A DNA stretch of 64,000 bases, from NCBI RefSeq assembly GCF_040833955.1, contig NZ_CP162133.1:2584501-2648500 (forward strand), written 5' to 3'. The translations under genes were made by a program, and so were the position numbers. Source of the stretch: Leptospira sp. WS60.C2 (GTDB lineage: Bacteria > Spirochaetota > Leptospiria > Leptospirales > Leptospiraceae). Below, piece after piece: positions 21,265 through 29,887 of the stretch (its first letter is position 1; the number at the start of each line of letters is the position of its first letter). The notes under the pieces are model-generated. The model made no database searches, was not told the origin of the DNA, and was given only the letters and a program-made list of their open reading frames with translations.

Positions 21265-22971
21265 TTAAAAAATACGCATCACATCATTAAAGGAAACATA
21301 AAGCCCAAGTCCAATGAGAAAGAAAAATCCCAACCGAAAGATCGCTTCAATTGCCTTTCTTGGAAGTGGTCTACCTGTGATCGCTTCATAAGCATAGAGT
21401 ACAATGTGTCCACCGTCAGCCATGGGAATGGGGAGTAAGTTCATCACCATCAGAGCTAATGAAATTTTAGCAACAAAGTCAAGATAGGTGACCCATCCGT
21501 ATTCCAAACTAATCCCAGCAATCTGAACAATTCCAATAGGGCCAGATAGATTTTCTTTTGGAGACAATAACCCAGAAAACAACATGCCGATTCCTTTTAA
21601 GGTAGTGGAAACATTTTCATACACTTTGTTAGCGGCACCAACAAGGGAGGAATAAACAGTGGATTCTTTTTGTAATTTCTCTGCTTCAAATTTCATCGAA
21701 GCACGAAAGCCAAGAAGACCAATCGGTTTCAAATTGACATCAGCAGAGTATTTCATATTGCCGATCCAAATTTCTTTTTTTCCACCATTCGATTTTAGAT
21801 ACGTGGTTAAGGCATCCGCTGTTTCAAACGTTTGGTTTTGGATTTTTAAATTCGAAAGACGATTTTCGATTTCCGCATCGTAACTATCCAATCGAAAATA
21901 AGGAATTCCTAATTCAGGGAATTTTGGATGTTCGATGTTCCAAAATTCAAATACATTGGCACCTAACACAGGGATTTGTATGGTTACTTTTTCTGTTGCC
22001 CAAGGGGTAAGAAGTGGATAGGTTTTACGTTCCACTTCAACAGGAATGGTTTTTCCTTGGTGTTTTCCAAGTTCTGTTTGTAACTCAGGAACGGTATGAA
22101 CATCCACACCCGCCACAGTTAAAATCATATCTCCATCTTTCAAAAAAGAGAGAGCACGTCGCCTGAGTGATTTTTCCCGTTCTGCGATTTCATGTTGTTT
22201 CAGAAGTTCTTCTGGAATTTCTTCTTTTCGTTCTTCAATTTTTTCTTGGAAGTAAACGGAAGATTTATCTTCTTTATCTAAAACATTGGCCATAAAGTGG
22301 CTGATCTGTTCCCCATAAGTAAAGGTAGCCACCACTCTTCTTTCTCCATATGGCATCACACCAATCGTAGGATGCCCACCGGCAGAATATAAATTGGGAA
22401 CAATTTCGACTGTCTTAGTTTCGTTTTCCCTTTGGTAGGTGACTTGGATGGGATCACCAGAAGTTAAACTTACATTGGTAAAAATATCTTCAAAACTTTC
22501 AGTGGGTTTTCCATTGATGGATAAAATTTTGTCGCCAGTGCGAAGACCAGCGTTATAAGCTGGGCTTGATACTTTATTTGCATCTTCAATGAAAATGCGG
22601 TTGGAAGAAGGGCTGTCTCCTGAAAGTTCCAAAATAAATAACAATAAAAAACCTAACACTAGATTGGCGAATGGGCCACCAAGCACAGGCACCATACGAC
22701 GAAGAGGTGGAGTCGCAAGTAAATCGCCTTGTTTTGGTTTTTTGTTTTTGCTATAATCATCACCACGAAATAAGACATACCCACCGATGGGTATGGCAGT
22801 GATTTGGTAGATGGTCTTGCCAATTCTTTTTTTCCAAATCCCTTTCCCATAACCTAACGAAAAGATACGTGCTTCCACACCCACTAATTTCCCACATAAG
22901 AGGTGCCCCAATTCATGGATAAAAATCGATACAGCTAACATGAATACAGCGCCGAGTATTAATACGATCAT
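21265..22971 (-). CDS. rseP: Site-2 membrane metalloprotease RseP family
   Basis: Intramembrane zinc protease of the M50 family, acting on membrane-anchored regulators. HELGH in the first membrane helix (about residue 19) gives the zinc ligands. The third ligand site is in NLLPIPMADGGH near residue 510, and a last helix closes the protein. One PDZ domain (about 115-200) follows the first helices. At 568 residues it is about 120 longer than the usual 450, and the extra middle part (about 225-400, with DGDMILTVAGVDVHTVPELQ) reads as a second PDZ-like unit. ATGA overlap with dxr. Confidence 0.92.
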   Translation of the reverse strand: MIVLILGAVFMLAVSIFIHELGHLLCGKLVGVEARIFSLGYGKGIWKKRIGKTIYQITAIPIGGYVLFRGDDYSKNKKPKQGDLLATPPLRRMVPVLGGPFANLVLGFLLLFILELSGDSPSSNRIFIEDANKVSSPAYNAGLRTGDKILSINGKPTESFEDIFTNVSLTSGDPIQVTYQRENETKTVEIVPNLYSAGGHPTIGVMPYGERRVVATFTYGEQISHFMANVLDKEDKSSVYFQEKIEERKEEIPEELLKQHEIAEREKSLRRRALSFLKDGDMILTVAGVDVHTVPELQTELGKHQGKTIPVEVERKTYPLLTPWATEKVTIQIPVLGANVFEFWNIEHPKFPELGIPYFRLDSYDAEIENRLSNLKIQNQTFETADALTTYLKSNGGKKEIWIGNMKYSADVNLKPIGLLGFRASMKFEAEKLQKESTVYSSLVGAANKVYENVSTTLKGIGMLFSGLLSPKENLSGPIGIVQIAGISLEYGWVTYLDFVAKISLALMVMNLLPIPMADGGHIVLYAYEAITGRPLPRKAIEAIFRLGFFFLIGLGLYVSFNDVMRIF

Positions 22972-24128
22972 GTAGTCACTCCCCCTTTTAAAAATACAGA
23001 TTGGATCAAATTACGTGTCTCTTTGTCTTTTTCCAAATACCCTTCGAGGGTCTCTGGAAATTCATTTTTGACCAGGTTTAAAGCAGACTCAATGAGTCTT
23101 GGAATTGTAGTAAAAGATATTTTTTCTTCTAAAAATAACGCCACAGCTTCTTCATTCGCTGCATTAAAAACACAAGGTGCCACTCCACCTGCTTTTCCTG
23201 CTTGGTAGGCAAGTGTGAGTCCAGGGTAACGTTTTGTATCGGGTGGAAAAAATTCCAAGGTTTTCCAAGTGGAAGGTTTTCGTTCTATGAGCATTTGCGG
23301 TGTTGGACTTGGATAAAATAAAGAATGGGCGATGGGATACACCATATCGGGGTGGCTTGTGTATTGCAGACAAGCGCCGTCTCTCGTTTCAATGATGCCG
23401 TGAGTGAGAGACTGCGGATGGATCACCACCTCAATCTCGTCATACGAAAACCCAAAGAGAAAATGTGCTTCAATCACTTCCAAACCTTTGTTGATCAGAC
23501 CTGCCGAGTCCACAGTGATTTTCGGACCCATGGACCAAGTTGGATGGTTTAGCGCCTGTTTTACGGAAACATGTTCCAATGCTTCGATCGGGAGAGTGCG
23601 AAAACTTCCGCCCGATGCAGTGAGTGTAATCGCACGGATATTGGAACGAGTTTCCCTTTCAATGAGTTGGAACAGTGCATTGTGTTCGGAATCTACAGGC
23701 ACCATTAGAGTTTTGTGTTTTGCCACCAAACGATTGATCAGTGGCCCAAAGGTAACAAGCGTTTCTTTATTGGCGATGGCAATTTTTTTACCAGCCTCAA
23801 TGGCTGCAATGGTAGGAAGGACTCCCCTGGCCCCAACCACAGCAGTAACCACCACATCCACTGATGGCAATTTGACTAAGTCAATAAGAGCATGGTCTCC
23901 ATACAAAATGTTTGTAGAACCAAATTTATCCCCAAACTGACCCACTAACTTGGGATCGGTGACACAAACCACTTCGGGGGAAAATTCTGAAATGAGGGTC
24001 TTCGCTGTTTCCCAATTGGAATGAACGGAAAAACTACGTAAGGAAAATTGGTCTCGGAATTGCCGAAGCACCTTCACCGTGGAAGAGCCAACAGAACCTG
24101 AAATTCCTAATACCGAGACACCTACCAT
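22968..24128 (-). CDS. dxr: 1-deoxy-D-xylulose 5-phosphate reductoisomerase
   Basis: Second step of the MEP pathway (NADPH-dependent). The NADPH-binding GISGSVGSSTVKVLR lies near the N-terminus, ANKETLVTFG and PVDSEHNALFQ carry metal and substrate residues. The frame is open to 24233, but the ATG at 24128 (MVGVSVLGISGS) is right for the family, gives 386 residues and removes overlap with cdsA. Its 3' end overlaps rseP as ATGA. Confidence 0.96.
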   Translation of the reverse strand: MVGVSVLGISGSVGSSTVKVLRQFRDQFSLRSFSVHSNWETAKTLISEFSPEVVCVTDPKLVGQFGDKFGSTNILYGDHALIDLVKLPSVDVVVTAVVGARGVLPTIAAIEAGKKIAIANKETLVTFGPLINRLVAKHKTLMVPVDSEHNALFQLIERETRSNIRAITLTASGGSFRTLPIEALEHVSVKQALNHPTWSMGPKITVDSAGLINKGLEVIEAHFLFGFSYDEIEVVIHPQSLTHGIIETRDGACLQYTSHPDMVYPIAHSLFYPSPTPQMLIERKPSTWKTLEFFPPDTKRYPGLTLAYQAGKAGGVAPCVFNAANEEAVALFLEEKISFTTIPRLIESALNLVKNEFPETLEGYLEKDKETRNLIQSVFLKGGVTT

Positions 24129-24159
24129 ATACTGCTTAGACAGATCCTTAGTCGTAAGA

Positions 24160-25071
24160 TCAGACAGGGAATCCGAGGAAACCTTTGAATAGAAAATAAT
24201 AATAAATCGCAGGCACTGTGAAAAGAAGGGCATCCGCTAGATCCAATACCCCACCATGACCTGGGATGAGACTTCCAGAATCTTTGATTTTAGCATCACG
24301 TTTCATCGCAGACTCTGCCAAGTCACCCATGACCGAAATCACAGATATCACAAAGGATAGTATGATGGTCTCCACAATTCCTACTGGCAATTTCACACCG
24401 CTAAAGTGTTCCCAAGCTACATTTAGAACTTGTGCCCCAATGACAGCCGTTAGGTTTCCGGTAACATACCCTTCCCAAGTTTTTTTCGGAGAAATCTTTA
24501 AACCTGCCGGGTGTTTTCCAAACCATCGACCACCGAAATACGCACCCGCATCACTCATAAACGTGATCACAGAAACGAGGAAGATATAGTAAGTTCCAAA
24601 CGGAAGGGCAAGGAGGAGTAAAAAATGACCAATCGGGATGGCGATGTAAATGGGACCAAGAATGGTTCCACCTACGGAAAACAAAGCTCCATCTAACGGA
24701 CGCTTCAGAATCTGCAATATCCAAACTGTGATGGAAAGAGCCACGAGTAAGAAAGGAACAGGGTGAAATCCTTCTCGGAAGAGTTTTGAAAGTTCCAAAA
24801 CAAATCCAGGAGGTGTCACTTCAAATTGTAATCCCAAAAACTGGATGTAATACACTGTAAAAATCAAAAGAGAAAAAAGAAGGCCTGTTCCAAAAAATGG
24901 TTTCGATTCTTCGGTTTTGCAAAAGGCATACAACTCTTTCAGTCCAAGGTAGATCATCACCACACCAAAGAGAAAAAATTCGATGAAATACCATGAGCTA
25001 TGGAAGATCATAAACACATAGATAAAAGACAATACAATTGCAGACAGAATACGGAGTGTCGTTTCACTCAT
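24160..25071 (-). CDS. cdsA: Phosphatidate cytidylyltransferase
   Basis: Makes CDP-diacylglycerol in the inner membrane, the branch point for phospholipids. It has 303 residues with about eight hydrophobic helices. The CTP-transferase signature is in the C-terminal half (MSDAGAYFGGRWFGKHP, SPKKTWEGYVTG, and DSGSLIPGHGGVLDLADALL). Its ATG overlaps the uppS stop as ATGA, and dxr follows 31 bases later. Confidence 0.95.
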   Translation of the reverse strand: MSETTLRILSAIVLSFIYVFMIFHSSWYFIEFFLFGVVMIYLGLKELYAFCKTEESKPFFGTGLLFSLLIFTVYYIQFLGLQFEVTPPGFVLELSKLFREGFHPVPFLLVALSITVWILQILKRPLDGALFSVGGTILGPIYIAIPIGHFLLLLALPFGTYYIFLVSVITFMSDAGAYFGGRWFGKHPAGLKISPKKTWEGYVTGNLTAVIGAQVLNVAWEHFSGVKLPVGIVETIILSFVISVISVMGDLAESAMKRDAKIKDSGSLIPGHGGVLDLADALLFTVPAIYYYFLFKGFLGFPV

Positions 25072-25781
25072 AACAAACCACCAAATTTACGTTTTCGAGA
25101 ATCAAAAAACTGAAGAGCTTCCTCAAGTGAGGTCCTTCCAAAATCCGGCCAAAGTGTACCCGTAAAATACATTTCTGCGTATGCACTTTGCCATAATAGA
25201 AAGTTAGAAATCCTTTGTTCTCCCGCAGTTCTGATCAATAAATCTACGGGTGGCAAAGGCGATGTATACAAATATTTTTCAAATTCTTTGGAGGAAATGG
25301 CTTTATCCAAAGGTTCTTTTTTGGCCTTACGTGCTGCCATCACACGCGAAAAATTACTTAAAATCTCTTCGTGTCCACCATAGTTCAAACAAAAGTTAGC
25401 TGTGAGTTTTTTATTTTTTTTAGTCACGGCCATGGCGTGGTCAATTTTGGACAAAACTGTTTTGGACAGTTTGTTCCTTGCCCCGCTATGGTGGATACGA
25501 ATTCCTTTCTCGTGTATGGTATCGAGGCGAGTTTCAATAAACTCAACTAACAGACCAAAGATGGCTTGAATTTCCGTGATGGGACGTTTCCAGTTTTCTG
25601 TAGAGAAAGCATAGAGGGAGATGTTTGGGATTTTGTATTCCAAAGCCACATCCAAAAGGCGATCAATTGCATTTGCCCCTTCTCTGTGGCCTTCGGTCCT
25701 TTTTTTCCCTTGGTTTTCCGCCCACCTGCCATTTCCGTCCATTATGACAGCAATGTGGGAAGGGATGGTATTCAACTTCAT
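25068..25781 (-). CDS. uppS: Isoprenyl (undecaprenyl) diphosphate synthase
   Basis: cis-Prenyltransferase making the lipid carrier for peptidoglycan and surface polysaccharide. HIAVIMDGNGRWAE at the N-terminus holds the catalytic Asp; YAFSTENWKRP and LLIRTAGEQRISNFLLWQ are further family blocks. It has 237 residues, the normal length. The usual RxSGE-type block reads RTAGE here. It sits 6 bases after frr and overlaps cdsA. Confidence 0.95.
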   Translation of the reverse strand: MKLNTIPSHIAVIMDGNGRWAENQGKKRTEGHREGANAIDRLLDVALEYKIPNISLYAFSTENWKRPITEIQAIFGLLVEFIETRLDTIHEKGIRIHHSGARNKLSKTVLSKIDHAMAVTKKNKKLTANFCLNYGGHEEILSNFSRVMAARKAKKEPLDKAISSKEFEKYLYTSPLPPVDLLIRTAGEQRISNFLLWQSAYAEMYFTGTLWPDFGRTSLEEALQFFDSRKRKFGGLL

Positions 25782-25787
25782 AGGAAA

Positions 25788-26339
25788 TTAAAGAGTAGTG
25801 ATCTCTTTTTCTTTTTCCTTTTCTAAATCTCCCAATTTTGCAATATAAGAATCCGTAATTTTTTGGATTTTATCTTGGTGGCCTTTGAGTTCATCTTGGG
25901 ACATCTCGGATTGGTGTTTTTTTAATTCATCATTGGCATCACGGCGGATATTACGTATCGCAACTTTTTTTTCTTCCGCTTTTTGTTTCACCACTTTTGC
26001 AAGCTCTTTTCGTCTTTCTCCTGTTAGTTCAGGGATATTGATACGAATGCTTGAACCGTCGTTATTTGGTGTGAGACCAAGACTTGCTGCAAAAATTGCT
26101 TTTTCAATGTCTTTTAACATTCCTTTTTCAAAAGGAGTTATGAGAATCACACGTGGCTCTGGGCAGGCAATTTTCCCAAGTTGGTTGAGTGGTGTGAGTG
26201 TACCATAGTAATCCACTCTTACATCTTCTACCATCATCGGACTTGCTTTTCCCGTCCGAATGGTTCCAAAGTCTTTTTTTAATGCATCAACTGTTTTGTC
26301 CATTTTGGACTGCATGGATTTTATAATTTCATCTACCAT
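25788..26339 (-). CDS. frr: Ribosome recycling factor
   Basis: Splits the post-termination ribosome together with EF-G. It has 183 residues with the family pattern ([20 protein letters not shown], then [18 protein letters not shown] and a basic C-terminal coiled coil). Its start overlaps the pyrH stop by 11 bases, as part of the classic rpsB-tsf-pyrH-frr order. Confidence 0.97.
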   Translation of the reverse strand: MVDEIIKSMQSKMDKTVDALKKDFGTIRTGKASPMMVEDVRVDYYGTLTPLNQLGKIACPEPRVILITPFEKGMLKDIEKAIFAASLGLTPNNDGSSIRINIPELTGERRKELAKVVKQKAEEKKVAIRNIRRDANDELKKHQSEMSQDELKGHQDKIQKITDSYIAKLGDLEKEKEKEITTL

Positions 26340-27075
26340 CTAGAATCACTTCCTCTGTATTGGAAATCAATGTACCAATTGGTTCTCCATCGATTAATTT
26401 TCTCAAATTACCAGCTTTAAAAATATCAAAAACTATGATGGGCATATTATTATCCATACATAGACTAAGTGCTGTTGAATCCATCACCTTTAACCGGTGT
26501 TTGATGGACTCCATAAAAGAAACTTGTAAGTAACGTTTTGCGTTTGGATCTTTTTTTGGATCCGCAGTGTACACACCATCCACTTTGGTTGCCTTAAGAA
26601 TCACTTCACAACCTACTTCCACAGCGCGTAAGGATGCAGTTGTATCTGTCGTGAAATAAGGATTCCCAGTTCCACCAGCAAAAATGATCACACGATTTTT
26701 TTCTAAATGACGAACGGCACGTCTTCGAATATAAGGTTCAGCAACGGATTTCATTTCAATGGCGGAAAGAACTCGGGTAAACATCCCTTGTTTTTCGCAT
26801 GCATCTTGTAAGGCGAGACCATTCATAATGGTACCAAGCATACCCATATAATCGGCAGTGGCACGGTCCATTCCAGACTTTGCTAAGGTTTCGCCGCGGA
26901 TCATATTTCCACCGCCAACAACCACAGCCACTTCTAGACCTAAGTCATGAACTTCTTTGATTTGTCCGGCTAGTGAGAATGTTTTGTTGGTATCAATACC
27001 AAGTTCACCCTCACCGGCGAGAGCCTCGCCGGAGATTTTAATGAGAATGCGTTTGAAACGCGGACTAGTTCCCAC
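26329..27075 (-). CDS. pyrH: Uridylate kinase
   Basis: Phosphorylates UMP to UDP; hexameric amino-acid-kinase-fold enzyme. [13 protein letters not shown] and [13 protein letters not shown] are the phosphate-binding loops, and [16 protein letters not shown] is typical. It has 248 residues. The start codon is GTG and overlaps the tsf 3' end by 11 bases. Confidence 0.97.
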   Translation of the reverse strand: MGTSPRFKRILIKISGEALAGEGELGIDTNKTFSLAGQIKEVHDLGLEVAVVVGGGNMIRGETLAKSGMDRATADYMGMLGTIMNGLALQDACEKQGMFTRVLSAIEMKSVAEPYIRRRAVRHLEKNRVIIFAGGTGNPYFTTDTTASLRAVEVGCEVILKATKVDGVYTADPKKDPNAKRYLQVSFMESIKHRLKVMDSTALSLCMDNNMPIIVFDIFKAGNLRKLIDGEPIGTLISNTEEVILDGR

Positions 27076-27661
27076 CTACTTGGAACCTCGAGAACCTACC
27101 AACAGTAATGTTCTCTCCAAATTTTGCAATGGCTTCTTGAAGAAGGTCATTGATGGTTTTGGAGTTGTCACGAATTGATTTTTGATGGATGAGACAAATC
27201 TCTTCGTAGAACTTTTTCATTTTACCAGGAAGGATTTTTTCGATTTGATCCGCTTTTTTCCCTTCTTTTTCAAGAAGAGCTTTTTGTACGTTCATTTCGT
27301 TCTCAATTTCAGACTTAGGAATGGATTCTTCGTTTACATACAAAGGATTCATCGCAGTGATTTGAAGAGCGATCTCTTTTCCAAGAGCTTCAAACGCCTC
27401 GTTGTTTGCTACGAAATCAGTTTCACAGTTGAGCTCGACTAGAACTCCTGTTTTTCCTGTTCCGTGAACATACGCGATGATTTTTCCTTCACCAGTTTCG
27501 CGACCGGCACGTTTTGCCGCTTTCGCTAAGCCTTTTTCTCTGAGATATGTGACTGCTTTTTCAATGTCGCCACCCTTTTCTTCGAGGGCTTTTTTGCAGT
27601 CCATCATCCCCGCGCCTGTACGTTCGCGGAGGTCTTTGATTTGTTCGGAGCTAACTGCCAT
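27065..27661 (-). CDS. tsf: Elongation factor Ts (short form)
   Basis: Guanine nucleotide exchange factor for EF-Tu. The N-terminal UBA-like part ([23 protein letters not shown]) and the core [17 protein letters not shown] motif are present. At 198 residues it is the short type, lacking the second half of the core found in the roughly 280-residue enterobacterial protein. Its ATG shares one base with the rpsB stop. Confidence 0.96.
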   Translation of the reverse strand: MAVSSEQIKDLRERTGAGMMDCKKALEEKGGDIEKAVTYLREKGLAKAAKRAGRETGEGKIIAYVHGTGKTGVLVELNCETDFVANNEAFEALGKEIALQITAMNPLYVNEESIPKSEIENEMNVQKALLEKEGKKADQIEKILPGKMKKFYEEICLIHQKSIRDNSKTINDLLQEAIAKFGENITVGRFSRFQVGGN

Positions 27662-28542
27662 TACTCTTTACCTTCTGTAGCTTCAACTTTTACTTCTGCT
27701 TTTTTTGCTGCATCAGCATCCACAGGGATGTCTTTTGCCACTGGAGGAAGTTCATCGTCCATAATGAATTTTCCAGACTCATCGTACTCACCTTGGTATT
27801 CAAGTGCAAGTTGTTCTGCGTCCATATCTTCAGCAAAATTAGTTTGTATGACTTCGCCACCAGTTCCTTCAAGAACTGCATTTGCCATAGTATCAAGGAA
27901 TAAGGAGATCGCACGAATCGCATCATCGTTACCTGGAATTGGGTAATCGATTGGCTCTGGATCACAGTTAGTATCTATCACAGCAAAAACTTTTAAACCA
28001 AGTTTTTTTGCTTCTTTCACAGCGATTTCTTCTTTTTTAGGATCGATCACAAAAAGGATCTCAGGCACAACTGCCATATCCTTAATCCCACCAAGTGTTT
28101 GGCGGAGTTTTTCTAACTCACGTTTGAGAGATAGTGCTTCTTTTTTTGTACGCGCTTCTTGTTCGAAAGAGTTGTTCTCTTCCATTTGCTCAAGTCGTTT
28201 CAAACGAGCAATTGACTTCTTAACTGTGTTCCAGTTAGTGAGAAGTCCACCTAACCAACGGTTAGATACATAGTACATACTGCACGCTTGTGCTGCTCTT
28301 TCGATGGCACCGCGAGCTTGTTTTTTCGTTCCAACAAAGAGAACTTTTTTTCCTTGGCCAGTTAACTTTTTCAAAGCATCATAAGCTTCTTTTGTTTTTT
28401 GAACTGTCTTTTGGAGGTCGATGATGTGGATCCCGTTACGAGCCGTATAAACATAAGGACTCATTTTTGGGTTCCAACGACGTGTTTGGTGACCGAAGTG
28501 TACGCCTGCTTCTAGCAGACTTTTCATGGAAATGACTGACAT
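27661..28542 (-). CDS. rpsB: 30S ribosomal protein S2
   Basis: Head protein of the small subunit. [22 protein letters not shown] and the later [21 protein letters not shown] blocks are diagnostic. It has 293 residues, about 50 more than the usual 240; the surplus is an acidic C-terminal tail (about 232-293) rich in Glu, Asp, Ala and Lys. First translation gene of the long operon, 2 bases after a small membrane protein gene. Confidence 0.97.
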   Translation of the reverse strand: MSVISMKSLLEAGVHFGHQTRRWNPKMSPYVYTARNGIHIIDLQKTVQKTKEAYDALKKLTGQGKKVLFVGTKKQARGAIERAAQACSMYYVSNRWLGGLLTNWNTVKKSIARLKRLEQMEENNSFEQEARTKKEALSLKRELEKLRQTLGGIKDMAVVPEILFVIDPKKEEIAVKEAKKLGLKVFAVIDTNCDPEPIDYPIPGNDDAIRAISLFLDTMANAVLEGTGGEVIQTNFAEDMDAEQLALEYQGEYDESGKFIMDDELPPVAKDIPVDADAAKKAEVKVEATEGKE

Positions 28543-28544
28543 AC

Positions 28545-28778
28545 TTACCCCTTTTTTAGTGCGAGATATCCAGACGCTACAAGACCAACGATACTTGCAG
28601 GGGTTAGCTGGAACTCGACTTTAATTATATAAAGCTCAAACGATACTGGTGAATCGAACAAAAACCGTGAGAGAGTGTTTGTGCCAAAGAGACGATCTAA
28701 GACCACTCCTGCCACAGCTCCCGCCATCAGTCCCAAAAAAAGCACCAAAAGCAGGTTCCCCATCTGGGTTTTGTTCAT
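28545..28778 (-). CDS. DUF4321-family small membrane protein
   Basis: A 77-residue protein with two hydrophobic helices (about 7-27 and 58-74) around a short loop containing [19 protein letters not shown], the pattern of the DUF4321 family. Function unknown. It leads the rpsB operon, ending 2 bases before rpsB, so it shares the ribosomal promoter. Confidence 0.8.
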   Translation of the reverse strand: MNKTQMGNLLLVLFLGLMAGAVAGVVLDRLFGTNTLSRFLFDSPVSFELYIIKVEFQLTPASIVGLVASGYLALKKG

Positions 28779-28800
28779 CCAAAAGCACCTTTATCAAGCT

Positions 28801-28836
28801 TTCCTGTCAGAATTTGGAATTTGGGCAGATTGTCAA
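28801..28836 (-). promoter_or_regulatory. Candidate promoter of the rpsB operon
   Basis: On the minus strand a perfect -35 TTGACA lies at 28831-28836, about 55 bases before the first gene. The matching -10 is poor (ATTCTG or AATTCT at the right spacing). Position in front of a ten-gene operon supports it; the weak -10 limits confidence. Confidence 0.35.
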
Positions 28837-28870
28837 GGGGAAAGGCATTACAAAGGCTTGGAAAAGAAGT

Positions 28871-28930
28871 TGGGCGCACAATTCCGGCTCTCCGTCGGCG
28901 AGGGCGCTCCGTCGATCCGGGGCGCAGGGA
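28871..28930. other. Short GC-rich island with direct repeats
   Basis: About 60 bases of markedly higher GC than the AT-rich surroundings, containing CTCCGTCG twice, 17 bases apart (28890-28897 and 28907-28914), and several GCGC/GGCG blocks. It lies between the histidine-rich gene's 3' end and the rpsB promoter. No known RNA family is recognised and it holds no convincing reading frame. Confidence 0.4.
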
Positions 28931-28976
28931 AAAAACAAGACAAAAGAGATTCATGCCTCGTTTCTCCTAGTTTTAG

Positions 28977-29327
28977 TTATACGGAAGCGAGTGCCAAGGG
29001 ACCGTGGGAATCACAATGTCCATTGTGTTGGTGGTGTAAATGCCCATCCACCAAGTAATCGATATGATCTCCATGCGGGATTGCTTCATGACCACAGCCA
29101 GGTCCGTGCACATGTGACGCCTCGTGAGCCGAACAAACATGCCCTTCTGTGCATTGGTTTGGGTTTTTGGTATCAATGCCAATGGAACATTCATCATAAT
29201 GCCCTTCATGGCTATGGTGAAGGTGACCGTCATGTAGGTAGTCAATATGGTCTCCGTGTTTTACCGCTTTGTGTCCGCAATTGGGTCCGTGGACATGGTC
29301 ATGGTTTTCGTGTGTGTGGTGGTTCAT
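28977..29327 (-). CDS. Histidine-rich metal-binding repeat protein
   Basis: A 116-residue protein made of two nearly identical units, residues 11-43 and 72-104, each of the form HVHGPxCGHxA, then HGDHIDYLxDGHLHH and H.GH. The linker adds four of its Cys/His-rich positions. His and Cys together are about a third of the protein, which strongly implies zinc or another transition metal. There is no signal peptide or membrane segment, so it is probably a cytoplasmic metal buffer or chaperone. Its ATG overlaps the stop of the upstream ArsR gene as ATGA, so both are controlled together. Confidence 0.85.
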   Translation of the reverse strand: MNHHTHENHDHVHGPNCGHKAVKHGDHIDYLHDGHLHHSHEGHYDECSIGIDTKNPNQCTEGHVCSAHEASHVHGPGCGHEAIPHGDHIDYLVDGHLHHQHNGHCDSHGPLALASV

Positions 29328-29683
29328 TGGTCTCTCCTGTGGGTTTCTTGGGAATGTTCAAGGGCATTGATAAGCAAATTTTGAATATGGTCGTCAACTA
29401 ACGAATAATAAAGATGTTTTCCGTCGCGTCTCCGTTTTACCAGACCTTCACTTCGTAGGAGCCGAAGTCTTTGAGAGATAGTAGAAAGTCCCTCTTGGGT
29501 GAGACCTGCGATTTCGGTGACACATGCTTCCCTTTTGGACAGTAAGACCAAAAGAGACAAACGAGCTTCATCACCTAAGGCTCGAAAGAGCCTCGCTGCA
29601 CGTTCAAAATCCAATGGTTCAAACACCACGGGAATACGAGACAAATGGTGATGGTCGCTTGAATCACATGAGACCGATTTCAT
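29324..29683 (-). CDS. ArsR/SmtB-family metal-responsive repressor
   Basis: A 119-residue winged-helix repressor: GDEARLSLLVLLS and the recognition region LSTISQRLRLLRSEGLVKRRR. The last helix has Asp-97, His-99, His-110 and Glu-113, exactly the DxH(10)HxxE pattern of the alpha-5 zinc site in SmtB/CzrA-type sensors. The alpha-3 region has only one Cys (ACVTE), against an arsenic-type ELCVC site. The N-terminus adds Cys-6 and three His. A near-perfect palindrome covers its own start codon, so autorepression relieved by zinc or a similar metal is likely. Confidence 0.9.
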   Translation of the reverse strand: MKSVSCDSSDHHHLSRIPVVFEPLDFERAARLFRALGDEARLSLLVLLSKREACVTEIAGLTQEGLSTISQRLRLLRSEGLVKRRRDGKHLYYSLVDDHIQNLLINALEHSQETHRRDQ

Positions 29684-29716
29684 GACAACACTTCATCATA
29701 TGATGAAATGTTGTCA
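29683..29716. promoter_or_regulatory. Operator palindrome of the metal-responsive operon
   Basis: A 34-base inverted repeat with 17-base half-sites and a single mismatched pair (C at 29691 against A at 29708). The core TTCATCATATGATGAA is perfect. It abuts the ArsR start codon and overlaps a TTGACA at its outer edge. Length, symmetry and place fit an ArsR/SmtB dimer site, possibly two overlapping ones. Confidence 0.75.
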
Positions 29717-29887
29717 ACTTTTTTACTACCTTTCAAATTGCTAAAGGAATGGCGTGCGAAGCATGATCCCATAGCATGAGCTACTTTACACGCCTAAATC
29801 ATCTATGCCAAGACGAACAGAATGGATCGAAACAAGGGAATCTCTATCGAATCGATTTGTGCTGCTAGCGATCGAAATTCCTAGACT

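Noticed and set aside
28649..29401. 250-codon plus-strand frame across the DUF4321 and histidine-rich genes
   Set aside because: Antisense to two better-supported genes and their operators; its His/Arg-rich content is the complement of the His-rich repeats.
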